47,519 nt of DNA from JAGPCK01 sp041675505 (GCA_041675505.1 JBAYTR010000019.1:1-47519); one strand, 5' to 3'. Positions 26,264-34,313 are shown, numbered from the stretch's first letter. Program-made: numbers and translations. The notes: a model not told the origin generated them from the letters alone.

Positions 26264-26989
26264 ATGCAAACCATTGAAATAATCACTGCTCAAAATGTGC
26301 TGATTGAACATGAATTGGCCGCATTACGTGATAGAATTCTGGCTTTAATGCTTGATCTTTTTTTTATATTTTTAAGCATTTGGGGCCTTAGTTTTATAAT
26401 TGGCATCACCAACGCATCATTGCTTGAGCGTTACTTCTATTTTGTGGCTATGCCCTTTTTTTTCTTTTATAGTTTGGCTTTTGAGTACTTCAATCGTGGC
26501 CAGTCACCCGGGAAAAAAATAATGGGAATTAAAGTGGTTAAGCTCAACGGCATTGAAGCATCATTAGGTGATTACACCGCTCGATGGGCATTTCGTTTAA
26601 TAGACATCTATTTTTCCTTGGGTGCTGTCGCTTCTCTTCTAATTAACTCCTCCGACAAGCGTCAGCGAATAGGAGACATAGTTGCTAATACTACGGTAAT
26701 AAGTGTACGTCTATCTCAATCGCTTCGTTTGGAGCAACTCCTCAAAATAAATTCAATCGATTCTTATTCTCCAAAATATACTGAAGTAAGAAAATTGAAA
26801 GAAGCCGATGTTTTACTCATTAAAAATACACTTGACAGATACCGTGTGTACAAAAATGAAGCGCACTTGCAGGCGATGGACCTGATGGCTAAAAAACTTC
26901 AGGATTTGCTTGAAATTACTGAAGTAAAACAAACGAATGAAGAATTTTTAAAAACCATAATAAACGACTTTATTGTACTAACCCGTTAA
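26264..26989 (+). CDS. RDD-family membrane protein
   Basis: The 241-residue protein begins with a short soluble stretch, then an RDD domain (about 15-150). It has the Arg/Asp signature LRDRILALMLDLFFIF at the first helix and the RGQSPGKKIMGIKVV loop. WAFRLIDIYFSLGAVA forms the third helix, followed by SDKRQRIGDIVANTTVI. A cytoplasmic helical tail of about 80 residues follows. It diverges from the SpoIIM gene across 32 bases. RDD proteins commonly sit beside SpoIIM/MoxR/DUF58 sets. It is probably part of the same membrane system; a transport role is suggested for some family members but not proven here. Confidence 0.88.
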   Translation: MQTIEIITAQNVLIEHELAALRDRILALMLDLFFIFLSIWGLSFIIGITNASLLERYFYFVAMPFFFFYSLAFEYFNRGQSPGKKIMGIKVVKLNGIEASLGDYTARWAFRLIDIYFSLGAVASLLINSSDKRQRIGDIVANTTVISVRLSQSLRLEQLLKINSIDSYSPKYTEVRKLKEADVLLIKNTLDRYRVYKNEAHLQAMDLMAKKLQDLLEITEVKQTNEEFLKTIINDFIVLTR

Positions 26990-26996
26990 AACCATT

Positions 26997-28220
26997 ATGA
27001 CCGTATCCCGCAAAAACGCCCTCACTTTTATTTTCATTACTATTTTAATTGATGTTATTGGTATAGGCATCATCATTCCTGTAGTACCTAAACTGATTGA
27101 GCAACTTACCGGTGAAGGATTGAGTGAAGCCTCCAGATATGGCGGCTGGCTTATCTTCAGCTATGCTGTAATGCAGTTTCTGTTTTCACCCATAATAGGT
27201 AACCTGAGCGACCGTTATGGCAGAAGACCGGTTCTTTTGCTTTCTTTAGCCGGACTAGGCCTTGATTATATCCTCTCTGCAGTTGCACCCACCATTTTCT
27301 GGTTGTTTATCGGTCGCCTTATTGCCGGTGTAATGGGTGCAAGTTTCACAACTGCTACTGCGTATATTGCTGACATCAGCGACCCGGAGAAGCGCGCACA
27401 AAACTTCGGACTCATAGGTGTTGCCTTCGGAGTAGGTTTTATTATCGGGCCGGTAATAGGAGGTTTAGCTGCTGAATGGGGCCCGCGTATGCCTTTTTAT
27501 GTAGCTGCCTGCCTTACGTTATTGAATGTTGTATATGGCTACTTTGTACTGCCCGAATCATTACCCAAAGAAAACCGCAGAGCTTTTGATTGGAAAAAAG
27601 CTAATCCGGCAGGTTCTTTAAAACACCTGTTTAAATATCCGGTGGTGGCAGGTTTAGTCACCTCACTTGTGCTTGTATACATAGCCGCTCATGCCGTACA
27701 AAGTAACTGGAGTTTCTTTACCATTTTCCGTTTCAACTGGACACCCAAAGAAGTAGGATACTCTTTGGGATTTGTAGGTTTTATGGTAGCATTGGTGCAA
27801 GGTGGACTCATACGCATAGTAATTCCCAAGTGGGGAAAAGTAAACTCCATTTACATAGGTATGCTGCTCTACGCAGTAGGATTGTTTTTGTTTGCTTTTG
27901 CCAATCAAAGTTGGATGATGTACGCCTTTTTGATTCCTTATTGTTTGGGTGGAATTGCCGGACCGGCTCTTCAGGGTATTATATCAGAACAGGTACCGGC
28001 CAATGAACAAGGCGAACTGCAAGGGGCACTCACCAGCTTAGTAAGTCTTACTTCTATTGTGGGGCCATTGCTCATGAACAACCTCTTCGCTACATTTTCT
28101 GCAAAAGACGCTCCCGTTTTTTTTCCCGGTGCTGCCTTTTTTATGGGTTGTATATTGACGTTACTGAGCACCTATTTTGCCTACAAAACTTTATCAAAGA
28201 ATACTCAATTGCACGTGTAA
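26997..28220 (+). CDS. TetA-like MFS drug:H+ antiporter family transporter
   Basis: The 407-residue protein has about 12 helices. The N-terminus ITILIDVIGIGIIIPVVP is the TCR/Tet-family helix 1 with its conserved Asp. GNLSDRYGRRPVLLLSL is the loop-2 MFS motif A, and GVAFGVGFIIGPVIGG in helix 5 is the antiporter motif C. Tet-class function is not implied by sequence alone, since most chromosomal members of this family have unknown substrates. It follows the RDD gene by 7 bases and precedes the helical-repeat gene by 3, so the three are probably co-transcribed. Confidence 0.88.
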   Translation: MTVSRKNALTFIFITILIDVIGIGIIIPVVPKLIEQLTGEGLSEASRYGGWLIFSYAVMQFLFSPIIGNLSDRYGRRPVLLLSLAGLGLDYILSAVAPTIFWLFIGRLIAGVMGASFTTATAYIADISDPEKRAQNFGLIGVAFGVGFIIGPVIGGLAAEWGPRMPFYVAACLTLLNVVYGYFVLPESLPKENRRAFDWKKANPAGSLKHLFKYPVVAGLVTSLVLVYIAAHAVQSNWSFFTIFRFNWTPKEVGYSLGFVGFMVALVQGGLIRIVIPKWGKVNSIYIGMLLYAVGLFLFAFANQSWMMYAFLIPYCLGGIAGPALQGIISEQVPANEQGELQGALTSLVSLTSIVGPLLMNNLFATFSAKDAPVFFPGAAFFMGCILTLLSTYFAYKTLSKNTQLHV

Positions 28221-28223
28221 GGT

Positions 28224-28760
28224 TTGAAGCACTCCATACCTGATATTACTTCACTCATCCGGAAGCAACATTCTTTAAGCGTGACGATGTTGGTTACCGA
28301 TAGGATACTTAAGCAACCTGAGTTGCTGAAAGAACTTTTTCAATTGCTTAAAAACGGAACTGCAACGGAAAAGCAACGCGCTGCCTGGCCTTTAGCACAT
28401 ATAGCTGTGACAGATGTTTCCTTGTTTAAACCGTATTTAAATACCCTTATTCACTTGCTGGATGACAACAGCCATGATGCCATCAAAAGAAATGCATTGA
28501 AGGTTTTGGAACTGAGTACGCTACCCAAACAAGTGCATGCCCAAGTAATAGCAAAATGCTTCCCTATTCTCATTAACCGCTCAGAAGCTGTGGCCATAAG
28601 GGTGTATGCAATGGGTATCTTGTTTCAGTTATGCAAAATATATCCTGAATTGGGCAATGAATTAAAATCAGTGATTGAGGCCGATATGGAATACGGCACT
28701 CCGGGTTATCAGTCCAAAGGCAGAAAAGTATTGGCGGGTTTAAAAAAACTAACCCATTAA
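28224..28760 (+). CDS. HEAT/ARM-like helical-repeat protein of unknown function
   Basis: The open frame begins with TTG at 28224, 3 bases after the MFS gene. An ATG at 28281 is a shorter alternative. The 178-residue product is all-helical in pattern, with repeats of the form 'LL-DDN-HDAIKRNALKVLEL' and 'RSEAVAIRVYAMGILFQL', as in HEAT or adaptin-like repeats. The repeat at residues about 70-95 (LLDDNSHDAIKRNALKVLEL) is the clearest. No catalytic motif or signal is seen. Its 3' end overlaps the convergent ABC-F gene by 12 bases. A scaffold role is possible but not demonstrated. Confidence 0.65.
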   Translation: MKHSIPDITSLIRKQHSLSVTMLVTDRILKQPELLKELFQLLKNGTATEKQRAAWPLAHIAVTDVSLFKPYLNTLIHLLDDNSHDAIKRNALKVLELSTLPKQVHAQVIAKCFPILINRSEAVAIRVYAMGILFQLCKIYPELGNELKSVIEADMEYGTPGYQSKGRKVLAGLKKLTH

Positions 28761-30653
28761 TTCTGCGAGTTCCAACCACCTGAATGATTTCTCTTCCAGT
28801 TGTGTATTTACCTGTTCAAGTTGTTGCGCCCATTGAGTTAACTCCTCGTGTGAGCTGCTACCAGCATTGAGTTGTTCAGTGAGTTGAAGTTTTTCCTGTT
28901 CGAGTAATTCCACTTCTTTGCCCAACTGCTCATATTCACGTTGCTCTTTGTACGTCACCTTTTTACGTGCGACATTCACCGGCACTGGTTCTTCTTCTTT
29001 CACTACCGGTAGTGCAGCTTTTGCTGCTTGGTTAAAGTTGCGGTCAGCTTCTTTTTTATCTTCCTGAAAATCGAGATAGTCCTGGTAGTTGCCGTTAAAG
29101 TCGGTTACTTTCCCCTCTCCTTCAAAAAGGAAAAGGTGATCAACCAACTTGTCCATAAAGTAGCGATCATGCGTTACAATCAACACACAACCTCTGAACC
29201 CTTCGAGAAAATCCTCCAATACATTGAGTGTAGCAATATCCAAGTCGTTGGTGGGTTCATCCAGAATCAAAAAGTTGGGATTTTGCATCAGCACGGTAAG
29301 TAAAAATAGTCTGCGCTTTTCCCCACCGCTCAGTTTCGATACATAAGTGTACTGCTGCTTATCATCAAACAAAAAGAGACGCAGCACCTGTGTTGCCGAG
29401 AGTTTTTCACCTTTACCATACTCCACAAACTCAGCAATGTCTTTTACTACATCAATAATTCGCTTGTCTTCCTTAAGCTGTAAACCTTGCTGCGAGTAAT
29501 AACCGAATTTAACGGTTTCTCCGTGTACTATTTTACCTCCATCAGGTTCCAGTTGGCCCATAATAAGGTTAAGGAAAGTACTTTTACCTACACCGTTTTT
29601 GCCCACAATACCAACGCGTTCGCCTGGTTTAAAAGTGTAGGTAAAAGGTTCCAGCATTTTATGTTCTCCAAAAGATTTCTGCACGTTGTGAAACTCGAGA
29701 ATTTTACCTCCCAGTCGTTTCATGTTCAGTCGCAAATCCACCTGTTGATCATCGGCTTTTTTCGAGGCCTTTTCTTTGATGTCATAAAATGCGTCAATAC
29801 GAGATTTCGATTTGGTGCCCCTAGCCTTTGGTTGTCTGCGCATCCACTCCAACTCTTTACGATACAGGTTGCGGGCTTTATCTACCTCACGCGCTTCTTT
29901 GAACTCACGCTCACTTTTTTTCTCAATAAAGTAGGCATAGTTTCCTTTGTAATAATAGAGCTGACCATTGTCCAACTCTATAATTTCATTGCACACCTTA
30001 TCCAAAAAATAACGGTCGTGAGTCACCATCAGCAACGACATGGATTGGGAGGAAAGGTAACCTTCCAGCCATTCAATCATGGCTACATCCAAGTGGTTGG
30101 TGGGTTCATCCATCAGAATACAATCGGGCTGTTGAATCAATACTTTAGCTAAAGCTACACGCTTGCGCTGCCCGCCTGAAAGATTCATCACCAGCTTATC
30201 GGTTTGCTCAATGTTAAGTTTAGAGAGTATCTGTTTAATGCGAGCTTCATAATCCCAAGCTTGCAGGCGATCCATTTCTTCCATGGCATTTTGCAAGCGC
30301 ATGGTTTGCTCATCGCTGTGGTCATGCTCTTGTTGTACCAGTACTTCTTCATATGTACGAATACAATCCAGCAATTCATTGTGACTCTGAAACAGGGTTT
30401 CCCAAACAGAAAGTTGTTCATCCAACTCCGGCTCCTGATCCAAGAAGGCAATACGGTAATTGCTGTTGAATATAACTTTACCTCCGTCAGGCTCATCTAT
30501 ACCGGCCAATATGCGCAGAAAATTACTTTTTCCTATACCGTTACGGGCCACTAAAGCAATCTTTTGCCCCTCAGCCAAAGTATAGTCAAGCCCCTTAAAC
30601 AGAACACGTTCGCCAAAACTACGACCTATTCCTTCTGCGCGTATTATCACCAT
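28749..30653 (-). CDS. ABC-F family ATPase (Uup-like)
   Basis: The 634-residue protein has two ABC domains and no membrane helices, which defines ABC-F. Domain 1 has Walker A ARNGIGKS (36-43), signature LSGGQRKRVALAK and Walker B CILMDEPTNHLD. A charged linker (about 240-310) follows. Domain 2 has GKNGVGKS, LSGGEKRRLFLL and LILDEPTNDLD. The last 100 residues are a Glu/Gln-rich coiled coil, as in Uup. ABC-F proteins act on the ribosome, modulating translation or protecting it. Whether this one gives antibiotic protection cannot be told from sequence. Confidence 0.92.
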   Translation of the reverse strand: MVIIRAEGIGRSFGERVLFKGLDYTLAEGQKIALVARNGIGKSNFLRILAGIDEPDGGKVIFNSNYRIAFLDQEPELDEQLSVWETLFQSHNELLDCIRTYEEVLVQQEHDHSDEQTMRLQNAMEEMDRLQAWDYEARIKQILSKLNIEQTDKLVMNLSGGQRKRVALAKVLIQQPDCILMDEPTNHLDVAMIEWLEGYLSSQSMSLLMVTHDRYFLDKVCNEIIELDNGQLYYYKGNYAYFIEKKSEREFKEAREVDKARNLYRKELEWMRRQPKARGTKSKSRIDAFYDIKEKASKKADDQQVDLRLNMKRLGGKILEFHNVQKSFGEHKMLEPFTYTFKPGERVGIVGKNGVGKSTFLNLIMGQLEPDGGKIVHGETVKFGYYSQQGLQLKEDKRIIDVVKDIAEFVEYGKGEKLSATQVLRLFLFDDKQQYTYVSKLSGGEKRRLFLLTVLMQNPNFLILDEPTNDLDIATLNVLEDFLEGFRGCVLIVTHDRYFMDKLVDHLFLFEGEGKVTDFNGNYQDYLDFQEDKKEADRNFNQAAKAALPVVKEEEPVPVNVARKKVTYKEQREYEQLGKEVELLEQEKLQLTEQLNAGSSSHEELTQWAQQLEQVNTQLEEKSFRWLELAELMG

Positions 30654-30657
30654 GCCG

Positions 30658-30665
30658 CGAAAATA
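30658..30665 (-). promoter_or_regulatory. Putative -7 box of the ABC-F gene (TATTTTCG)
   Basis: On the minus strand TATTTTCG ends 5 nt before the ATG at 30653. The same placement recurs upstream of several genes here and predicts an mRNA with little or no leader. Confidence 0.45.
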
Positions 30666-30713
30666 CGTTTACGTTTGGCATTATTTTGAATTGATTTGGA
30701 TTAAATTGAACCC

Positions 30714-31256
30714 ATGAAAAAGATTACCTTTTTTCTTTTACTCCTCGCTGGCTTCAGCGGGGTAATGGGGCAAACATCATTCTCCTCCACCTCAAGTAAA
30801 GCTCAGTGGGTAAAAGTGTATATCACTTCAACTGAATCCTACTGCGGTGGAGCCCGCCCTAGTGATGAAATGTTACAGGAACTGCAAACACCCAAGCCTT
30901 ATGCCTTTAAAACATTCTACCTACGCAAAGGATCACAAAACAGTAAAGGCAAAGTAATAAAAGTGGTAACTGATTCCGCAGGTTGTTTCAGCATTAAACT
31001 CAAACCCGGAAAATACTGCTTGCTTTACCCCACCCAATTAAAAGAGCCCGATTACAGCAAATATAAATCAACAGAAAATCAGGAATACCTGGGCAAGGCT
31101 TGTTTAAGAGCCTGGTGGTTGAAGGGGTGGCAGGTTATATCTGTTAAAGACACGGCAGACAGAGCCATAAGCAAATCATTCAATATACATTTTCCTTGCT
31201 TTATCAATGAAATAGACAACCCTTGCATGCAATATGTGGGGCCATATCCTCCTTAA
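30714..31256 (+). CDS. Exported protein of unknown function, six cysteines
   Basis: The 180-residue product has a signal peptide ending near GFSGVMGQ. The mature part contains VKVYITSTESYCGGARP near the start and a central beta-sandwich-like region (VTDSAGCFSIKLKPGKYCLLYP) that resembles a carboxypeptidase-regulatory/CNA-B-type fold. It ends with HFPCFINEIDNPCMQYVG. Six cysteines occur after the signal, consistent with up to three disulfides in the periplasm or outside the cell. The fold guess is weak. It stands alone between ABC-F and the lysozyme gene. I do not recognise the family. Confidence 0.7.
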   Translation: MKKITFFLLLLAGFSGVMGQTSFSSTSSKAQWVKVYITSTESYCGGARPSDEMLQELQTPKPYAFKTFYLRKGSQNSKGKVIKVVTDSAGCFSIKLKPGKYCLLYPTQLKEPDYSKYKSTENQEYLGKACLRAWWLKGWQVISVKDTADRAISKSFNIHFPCFINEIDNPCMQYVGPYPP

Positions 31257-31313
31257 AACAAAAAGTCCCGCATTGCTGCAGGGCCCTTGTAGTATATTTT
31301 AGTTTGGTTGAAT

Positions 31314-32036
31314 TTACTTAATCAATAACTTTTCCATTTCCACCTTACACAAGTTGATATCAACGGTACCGTTAATGCCGCGCATTTTGGCTTTATCGGT
31401 ATGTTGCCAAATGGACCATGTTTTCCAGCTTTTGGGAATACGTGGCTGAGATAAGCCTCCGTAATCAGCTATCCACAGGTGGTAGTTATTTTCCATGCCA
31501 CCAAAATAAGGTGCAATGTACTTGTTCCAGCAACCGGCATTGGTGTATATAATAGGTTTTACCTTGAGTGTTTTTTCAATGTGAACAATCATCTCACGCA
31601 GGTTACGGGCAATTTGCTTACGACTTATTTTGCCATAGTTGCGGGTGTATTCCACATCAATAACCGGAGCCAGATGACCTTTCCTGAATTTAACCGTTGA
31701 CAGGAAAAATTTCGCCTGGTCTTTTCCTCTTCTAACCGGATTAAAGAAGTGGTAAGCGCCTTTGTGCATGGTAGGATGAATATTATCCCAATGCTCATCG
31801 AACTTACGGTCTTTAAGGGTGAGGCCTTCAGTAGCTTTTACCACTACAAAATGGAGTGAGGTATCTACATGTTTCCAGTTTATAGTGTGCTGAAACTTAG
31901 ATATATCAATACCTACATATACATTACTGCGTTCAGCTTCATAGCTGGAAGGAAGGTAATCGGTGTAATCAGCCTGAAGGGGTCGCCCCAAAGAAATAAG
32001 CCACAGGGCGGTTAATAAAAGGATTCTACGTGTCAT
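31314..32036 (-). CDS. Glycoside hydrolase family 25 lysozyme
   Basis: The 240-residue enzyme has an N-terminal signal (RILLLTALWLISLGRPLQA). Residues about 40-235 are a GH25 muramidase domain: YVGIDISKFQHTINW with catalytic-site D44, AYHFFNPVRRGKDQAKFF, and APVIDVEY with D127/E129, the catalytic pair region. It would cleave the beta-1,4 bond between MurNAc and GlcNAc in peptidoglycan, outside the cytoplasm. The gene is preceded by a 173-base gap containing two palindromes. No obvious phage context is seen. Confidence 0.9.
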   Translation of the reverse strand: MTRRILLLTALWLISLGRPLQADYTDYLPSSYEAERSNVYVGIDISKFQHTINWKHVDTSLHFVVVKATEGLTLKDRKFDEHWDNIHPTMHKGAYHFFNPVRRGKDQAKFFLSTVKFRKGHLAPVIDVEYTRNYGKISRKQIARNLREMIVHIEKTLKVKPIIYTNAGCWNKYIAPYFGGMENNYHLWIADYGGLSQPRIPKSWKTWSIWQHTDKAKMRGINGTVDINLCKVEMEKLLIK

Positions 32037-32071
32037 AGGTGTAAGTCGTTTTCACAAATCTCTATAATAAA

Positions 32072-32079
32072 CGAATTTA
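32072..32079 (-). promoter_or_regulatory. Putative -7 box of the GH25 gene (TAAATTCG)
   Basis: On the minus strand TAAATTCG lies 36 nt before the start, with CTTG (three of four matches to TTTG) 20 nt upstream of it. Moderate match only. Confidence 0.35.
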
Positions 32080-32133
32080 AAACTTTCTTAGTTTTTACAC
32101 AAGGAATTAAATGTGTCGGACAAATTGGTCACA

Positions 32134-32150
32134 TTAGGAATATTTCCTAA
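32134..32150. promoter_or_regulatory. Palindrome, candidate operator
   Basis: TTAGGAA (32134-32140) and TTCCTAA (32144-32150) are exact inverted arms separated by TAT. It lies about 100 bases upstream of the GH25 gene start. No regulator is identified. Confidence 0.35.
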
Positions 32151-32180
32151 CTCGAACTTCTCCTCACCTGAATAAAACAC

Positions 32181-32192
32181 CTGATATATCAG
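32181..32192. promoter_or_regulatory. Perfect 12-bp palindrome, candidate operator
   Basis: CTGATATATCAG is a perfect palindrome about 145 bases upstream of the GH25 start and just past the DUF1653 stop. Its function is unknown. Confidence 0.3.
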
Positions 32193-32209
32193 CAATAACA
32201 AGCGTTCGG

Positions 32210-32440
32210 TTAAATTTCAGCCTCCAACTTCTTGAAGCGTTTTATTTGTTGGTTACCCACAACTACTTCTTCAAAAAACATAGAAACGGGCCTTACCCAA
32301 AGTGCTCCATACCCAAAATCGGGCGTGTGATACAATGCTTTGTACACCACCAGTTCTTCCAATGTTTCACTATGGTGAGCCAAACCAAGCACCTCATAGC
32401 GTTTGCCTTTGTAGTGCTCATATATTCCCGGAGTAATCAT
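32210..32440 (-). CDS. DUF1653 protein
   Basis: I chose ATG 32440 (MITPGIYEHYKGKRYEVLGL) because it gives the normal 76-residue length and matches the family start. The longer frame would cross the promoters in this 30-base divergent gap. DUF1653 proteins are small beta domains: YEHYKGKRYEVLGLAHHSET, then VVYKALYH and LWVRPVSMFFE. Function unknown. It diverges from the neighbouring DUF6973-like gene. Confidence 0.85.
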   Translation of the reverse strand: MITPGIYEHYKGKRYEVLGLAHHSETLEELVVYKALYHTPDFGYGALWVRPVSMFFEEVVVGNQQIKRFKKLEAEI

Positions 32441-32445
32441 GATTT

Positions 32446-32453
32446 CGAAGATA
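32446..32453 (-). promoter_or_regulatory. Putative -7 box of the DUF1653 gene (TATCTTCG)
   Basis: TATCTTCG on the minus strand ends 6 nt before the start at 32440. The same octamer precedes trpS. Confidence 0.4.
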
Positions 32454-32458
32454 TTAAA

Positions 32459-32466
32459 TATTTTTG
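32459..32466 (+). promoter_or_regulatory. Putative -7 box of the DUF6973-like gene (TATTTTTG)
   Basis: TATTTTTG is an exact TAnnTTTG match ending 5 nt before the ATG at 32471. It lies back to back with the DUF1653 box in the same 30-base gap. Confidence 0.5.
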
Positions 32467-32470
32467 ACCC

Positions 32471-33085
32471 ATGCGGCAAATTCTACTATTCACCTTATTC
32501 TTTATCTGTTTCCAAACCGTTGCTGCGCAAAAGTTGTTCCACCAATACCGCCAACTGGCCAAGGCTGAAAAGAGGTGGGTTCGCTGTCACCTGTTTGTGG
32601 CTAAAAGAGCCATGCGCTGTACCCGACTTACCGAACAATTGTATGAGCAGGCGAAAAAGGACTCCCTGATTACCGGCCCTGAAAACGGAGGAAAACCCGA
32701 TGCTTTTCGCCATGCTTTGTGGATGGCTTTGCTTACGCAGAACATAGGCGCCAAAAAAGCCCTGAAACTTGGCATCGCACATGAAAAAGCTAACTATGAG
32801 TTTTTCCTGAAGAAAAAAAATGAATACGGAGAACTCCCCGACTCTATGGGCTCAGTAATGGATGTGTTCAACAATCAAAAGGGGGCTGATTTGGGGCTTC
32901 AACACAGTAAGGATTCAGCACAAGCTATGGTGCAACTGGTTTTTCGCAGTTTGATAAATGGGGAATTGCGCATCATAAAAACAGATCAATCGGGCAGATT
33001 TCTGACTTGCGACAATCAACCCATTAACATAGAAAAGTACAGCGGTTGTTGGAATATTCCGAAATGCCTGGCTTACTCGGGGTAG
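32471..33085 (+). CDS. Exported DUF6973-like protein
   Basis: The 204-residue protein has a signal peptide (ILLFTLFFICFQTVAAQ). The mature part has GKPDAFRHALWMALLTQNIGAKKA near the centre, then GIAHEKANYEF and SMGSVMDVFNNQKGADLG. The DAFRH, AHE and MDxxNNQxG motifs together match DUF6973, a domain of unknown function with conserved His, Asp and Asn that may form an active or metal site. Five cysteines are present in the mature part (MRC, TCD, GC, KC types). It overlaps the convergent NA37 gene by 13 bases. Confidence 0.6.
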   Translation: MRQILLFTLFFICFQTVAAQKLFHQYRQLAKAEKRWVRCHLFVAKRAMRCTRLTEQLYEQAKKDSLITGPENGGKPDAFRHALWMALLTQNIGAKKALKLGIAHEKANYEFFLKKKNEYGELPDSMGSVMDVFNNQKGADLGLQHSKDSAQAMVQLVFRSLINGELRIIKTDQSGRFLTCDNQPINIEKYSGCWNIPKCLAYSG

Positions 33086-34122
33086 GTTTCGTTGGTGTAA
33101 AACAACTTGTAGTATTTCATTCCTTTTTCTTCATCATAACCGCGTTCCATCATTTGAGGGCTACCATGAATGTAGAGATGAAAGTTCTTATCCAATTTTA
33201 CAGCGTGTTTAAAAAACTTACTGTTTTTTTTCATGGCTTCAGGTGCTACCTCAATATCCGTAAGCTCATAATTGTTCTCCCTAAGAGGTTGGTAGTTTCG
33301 TTTGTAATCCTGAAAAGCCTCAATTACCGTGGGTTCTTGCAACACCTCCTGTTCAAACTGTTCCATACTGAAGCTGGAATTTTTTTCCATGTATTTCACT
33401 GAATCATTCATTACAGCCATACGATCCAAAGGAGAAACATTGTTCTCTTCCACCAGAATATCTTTACAAAAATCGCGCGTGAGGTTAATGAGGCTGTTGG
33501 TTTTAAAATAGCTGTCGTTGCGTGGTTTTATGTCCAGAAACTCGTACTTCCAATAACGGGCCTCTTCCCCACTGCTCACCGTATCTACAATACACAGGCG
33601 GTAACCCGCATCGGCTTCAGTATTAAATACCAAACACCCTTTATCTAATTTATGTATGTTAATTCCCTCTTCTGCGGTGAGTTGAAATACACTTTCCTCC
33701 AACCCTACCTTGAGGTAAGTATCTTTACTTTCAGACTTGAATATTCCTATAAAATCCAACTCTTCCTCATCCAGCATACCACCGGTAAAATAACACACAT
33801 ACAACTCTCCTTCTTTTATTTTTGGATGAGCAGTACACTCAAATAAATGTTTGGCCAGATTAACCGACTGAAACAGTAATTTTTCTTTATTAGCAAATAT
33901 TTCCGATGCAGCTTGAATACCCGCAGGCTTAATATTATCGGGGTTAAAATGAAACCACACCGGACTACGAAAAGCGTTCAAAAACCAACCCGACACCAAT
34001 GATTTCAAGTCATCTTTCAATTTCAATTCTTTCTTTGAACAAATAAGTTCCCCCTCATTGAGTTTGTTACCTATACGGTGAACGGCAATTCCTTGCAAAG
34101 TAGCGTTGGTTAAATCGAGCAT
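33073..34122 (-). CDS. Nucleoid-associated protein, NA37/YejK family
   Basis: I chose ATG 34122, giving 349 residues that begin MLDLTNATLQGIAVHRIGNK, the usual NA37 start. The long ORF would add a Phe-rich tail that looks spurious. NGEL-type features are visible as LNEGELICSKKEL, then LKSLVSGWFLNAF, YVCYFTGGMLDEEELDFIGIF and WKYEFLDIKPRNDSYFKT. This family binds DNA in the nucleoid; some members are recruited by phage or plasmid proteins. The C-terminus overlaps the convergent DUF6973-like gene by 13 bases. Confidence 0.85.
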   Translation of the reverse strand: MLDLTNATLQGIAVHRIGNKLNEGELICSKKELKLKDDLKSLVSGWFLNAFRSPVWFHFNPDNIKPAGIQAASEIFANKEKLLFQSVNLAKHLFECTAHPKIKEGELYVCYFTGGMLDEEELDFIGIFKSESKDTYLKVGLEESVFQLTAEEGINIHKLDKGCLVFNTEADAGYRLCIVDTVSSGEEARYWKYEFLDIKPRNDSYFKTNSLINLTRDFCKDILVEENNVSPLDRMAVMNDSVKYMEKNSSFSMEQFEQEVLQEPTVIEAFQDYKRNYQPLRENNYELTDIEVAPEAMKKNSKFFKHAVKLDKNFHLYIHGSPQMMERGYDEEKGMKYYKLFYTNETYPE

Positions 34123-34219
34123 GTTAAAAAAGTGTATAAAGGCGAAAGGTAAAAAAGCAAAACGAGGCAAGCAACAATTGTGGAAAGAATGCGCTAATTA
34201 ATGCAAAATCTAAGTTCTT

Positions 34220-34259
34220 GTGCGTGATTGTCGTCTCCGCCAATCAGCGCAGAATTACT
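34220..34259 (+). repeat. 40-bp REP-like repeat, copy A1
   Basis: This is the outer copy of a tandem pair between the NA37 and J-domain genes. Its sequence aligns along its full length with copies at 39886-39925 and 39931-39970 on the opposite strand. The arms GCGTGATTG and CAATCAGCGC can pair to form a hairpin. Confidence 0.75.
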
Positions 34260-34273
34260 CCACCTCAAGCCTT

Positions 34274-34313
34274 GTCCGTGGCTGGTGTCCGCGCCAACTA
34301 TCGCAGATATTAC
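34274..34313 (+). repeat. 40-bp REP-like repeat, copy A2
   Basis: The second copy begins 54 bases after A1. Its right end overlaps the stop codon of the J-domain gene (34310-34312). The similarity between A1 and A2 continues past the 40-bp unit into the last codons of that gene, so the duplication included the gene terminus. Confidence 0.75.

Noticed and set aside
29028..30554. Plus-strand frames opposite the ABC-F gene
   Set aside because: They run antisense to two intact ABC domains and show no domain pattern or start signals.
31257..31313. Imperfect GC hairpin after the six-cysteine gene
   Set aside because: Stem CCCGCA/TGCAGGG has a bulge and no T-run follows, so it is not listed as a terminator.
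34122..34170. Longer NA37 frame starting at 34170
   Set aside because: The extra Phe-rich residues do not match the family; ATG 34122 gives the usual start.
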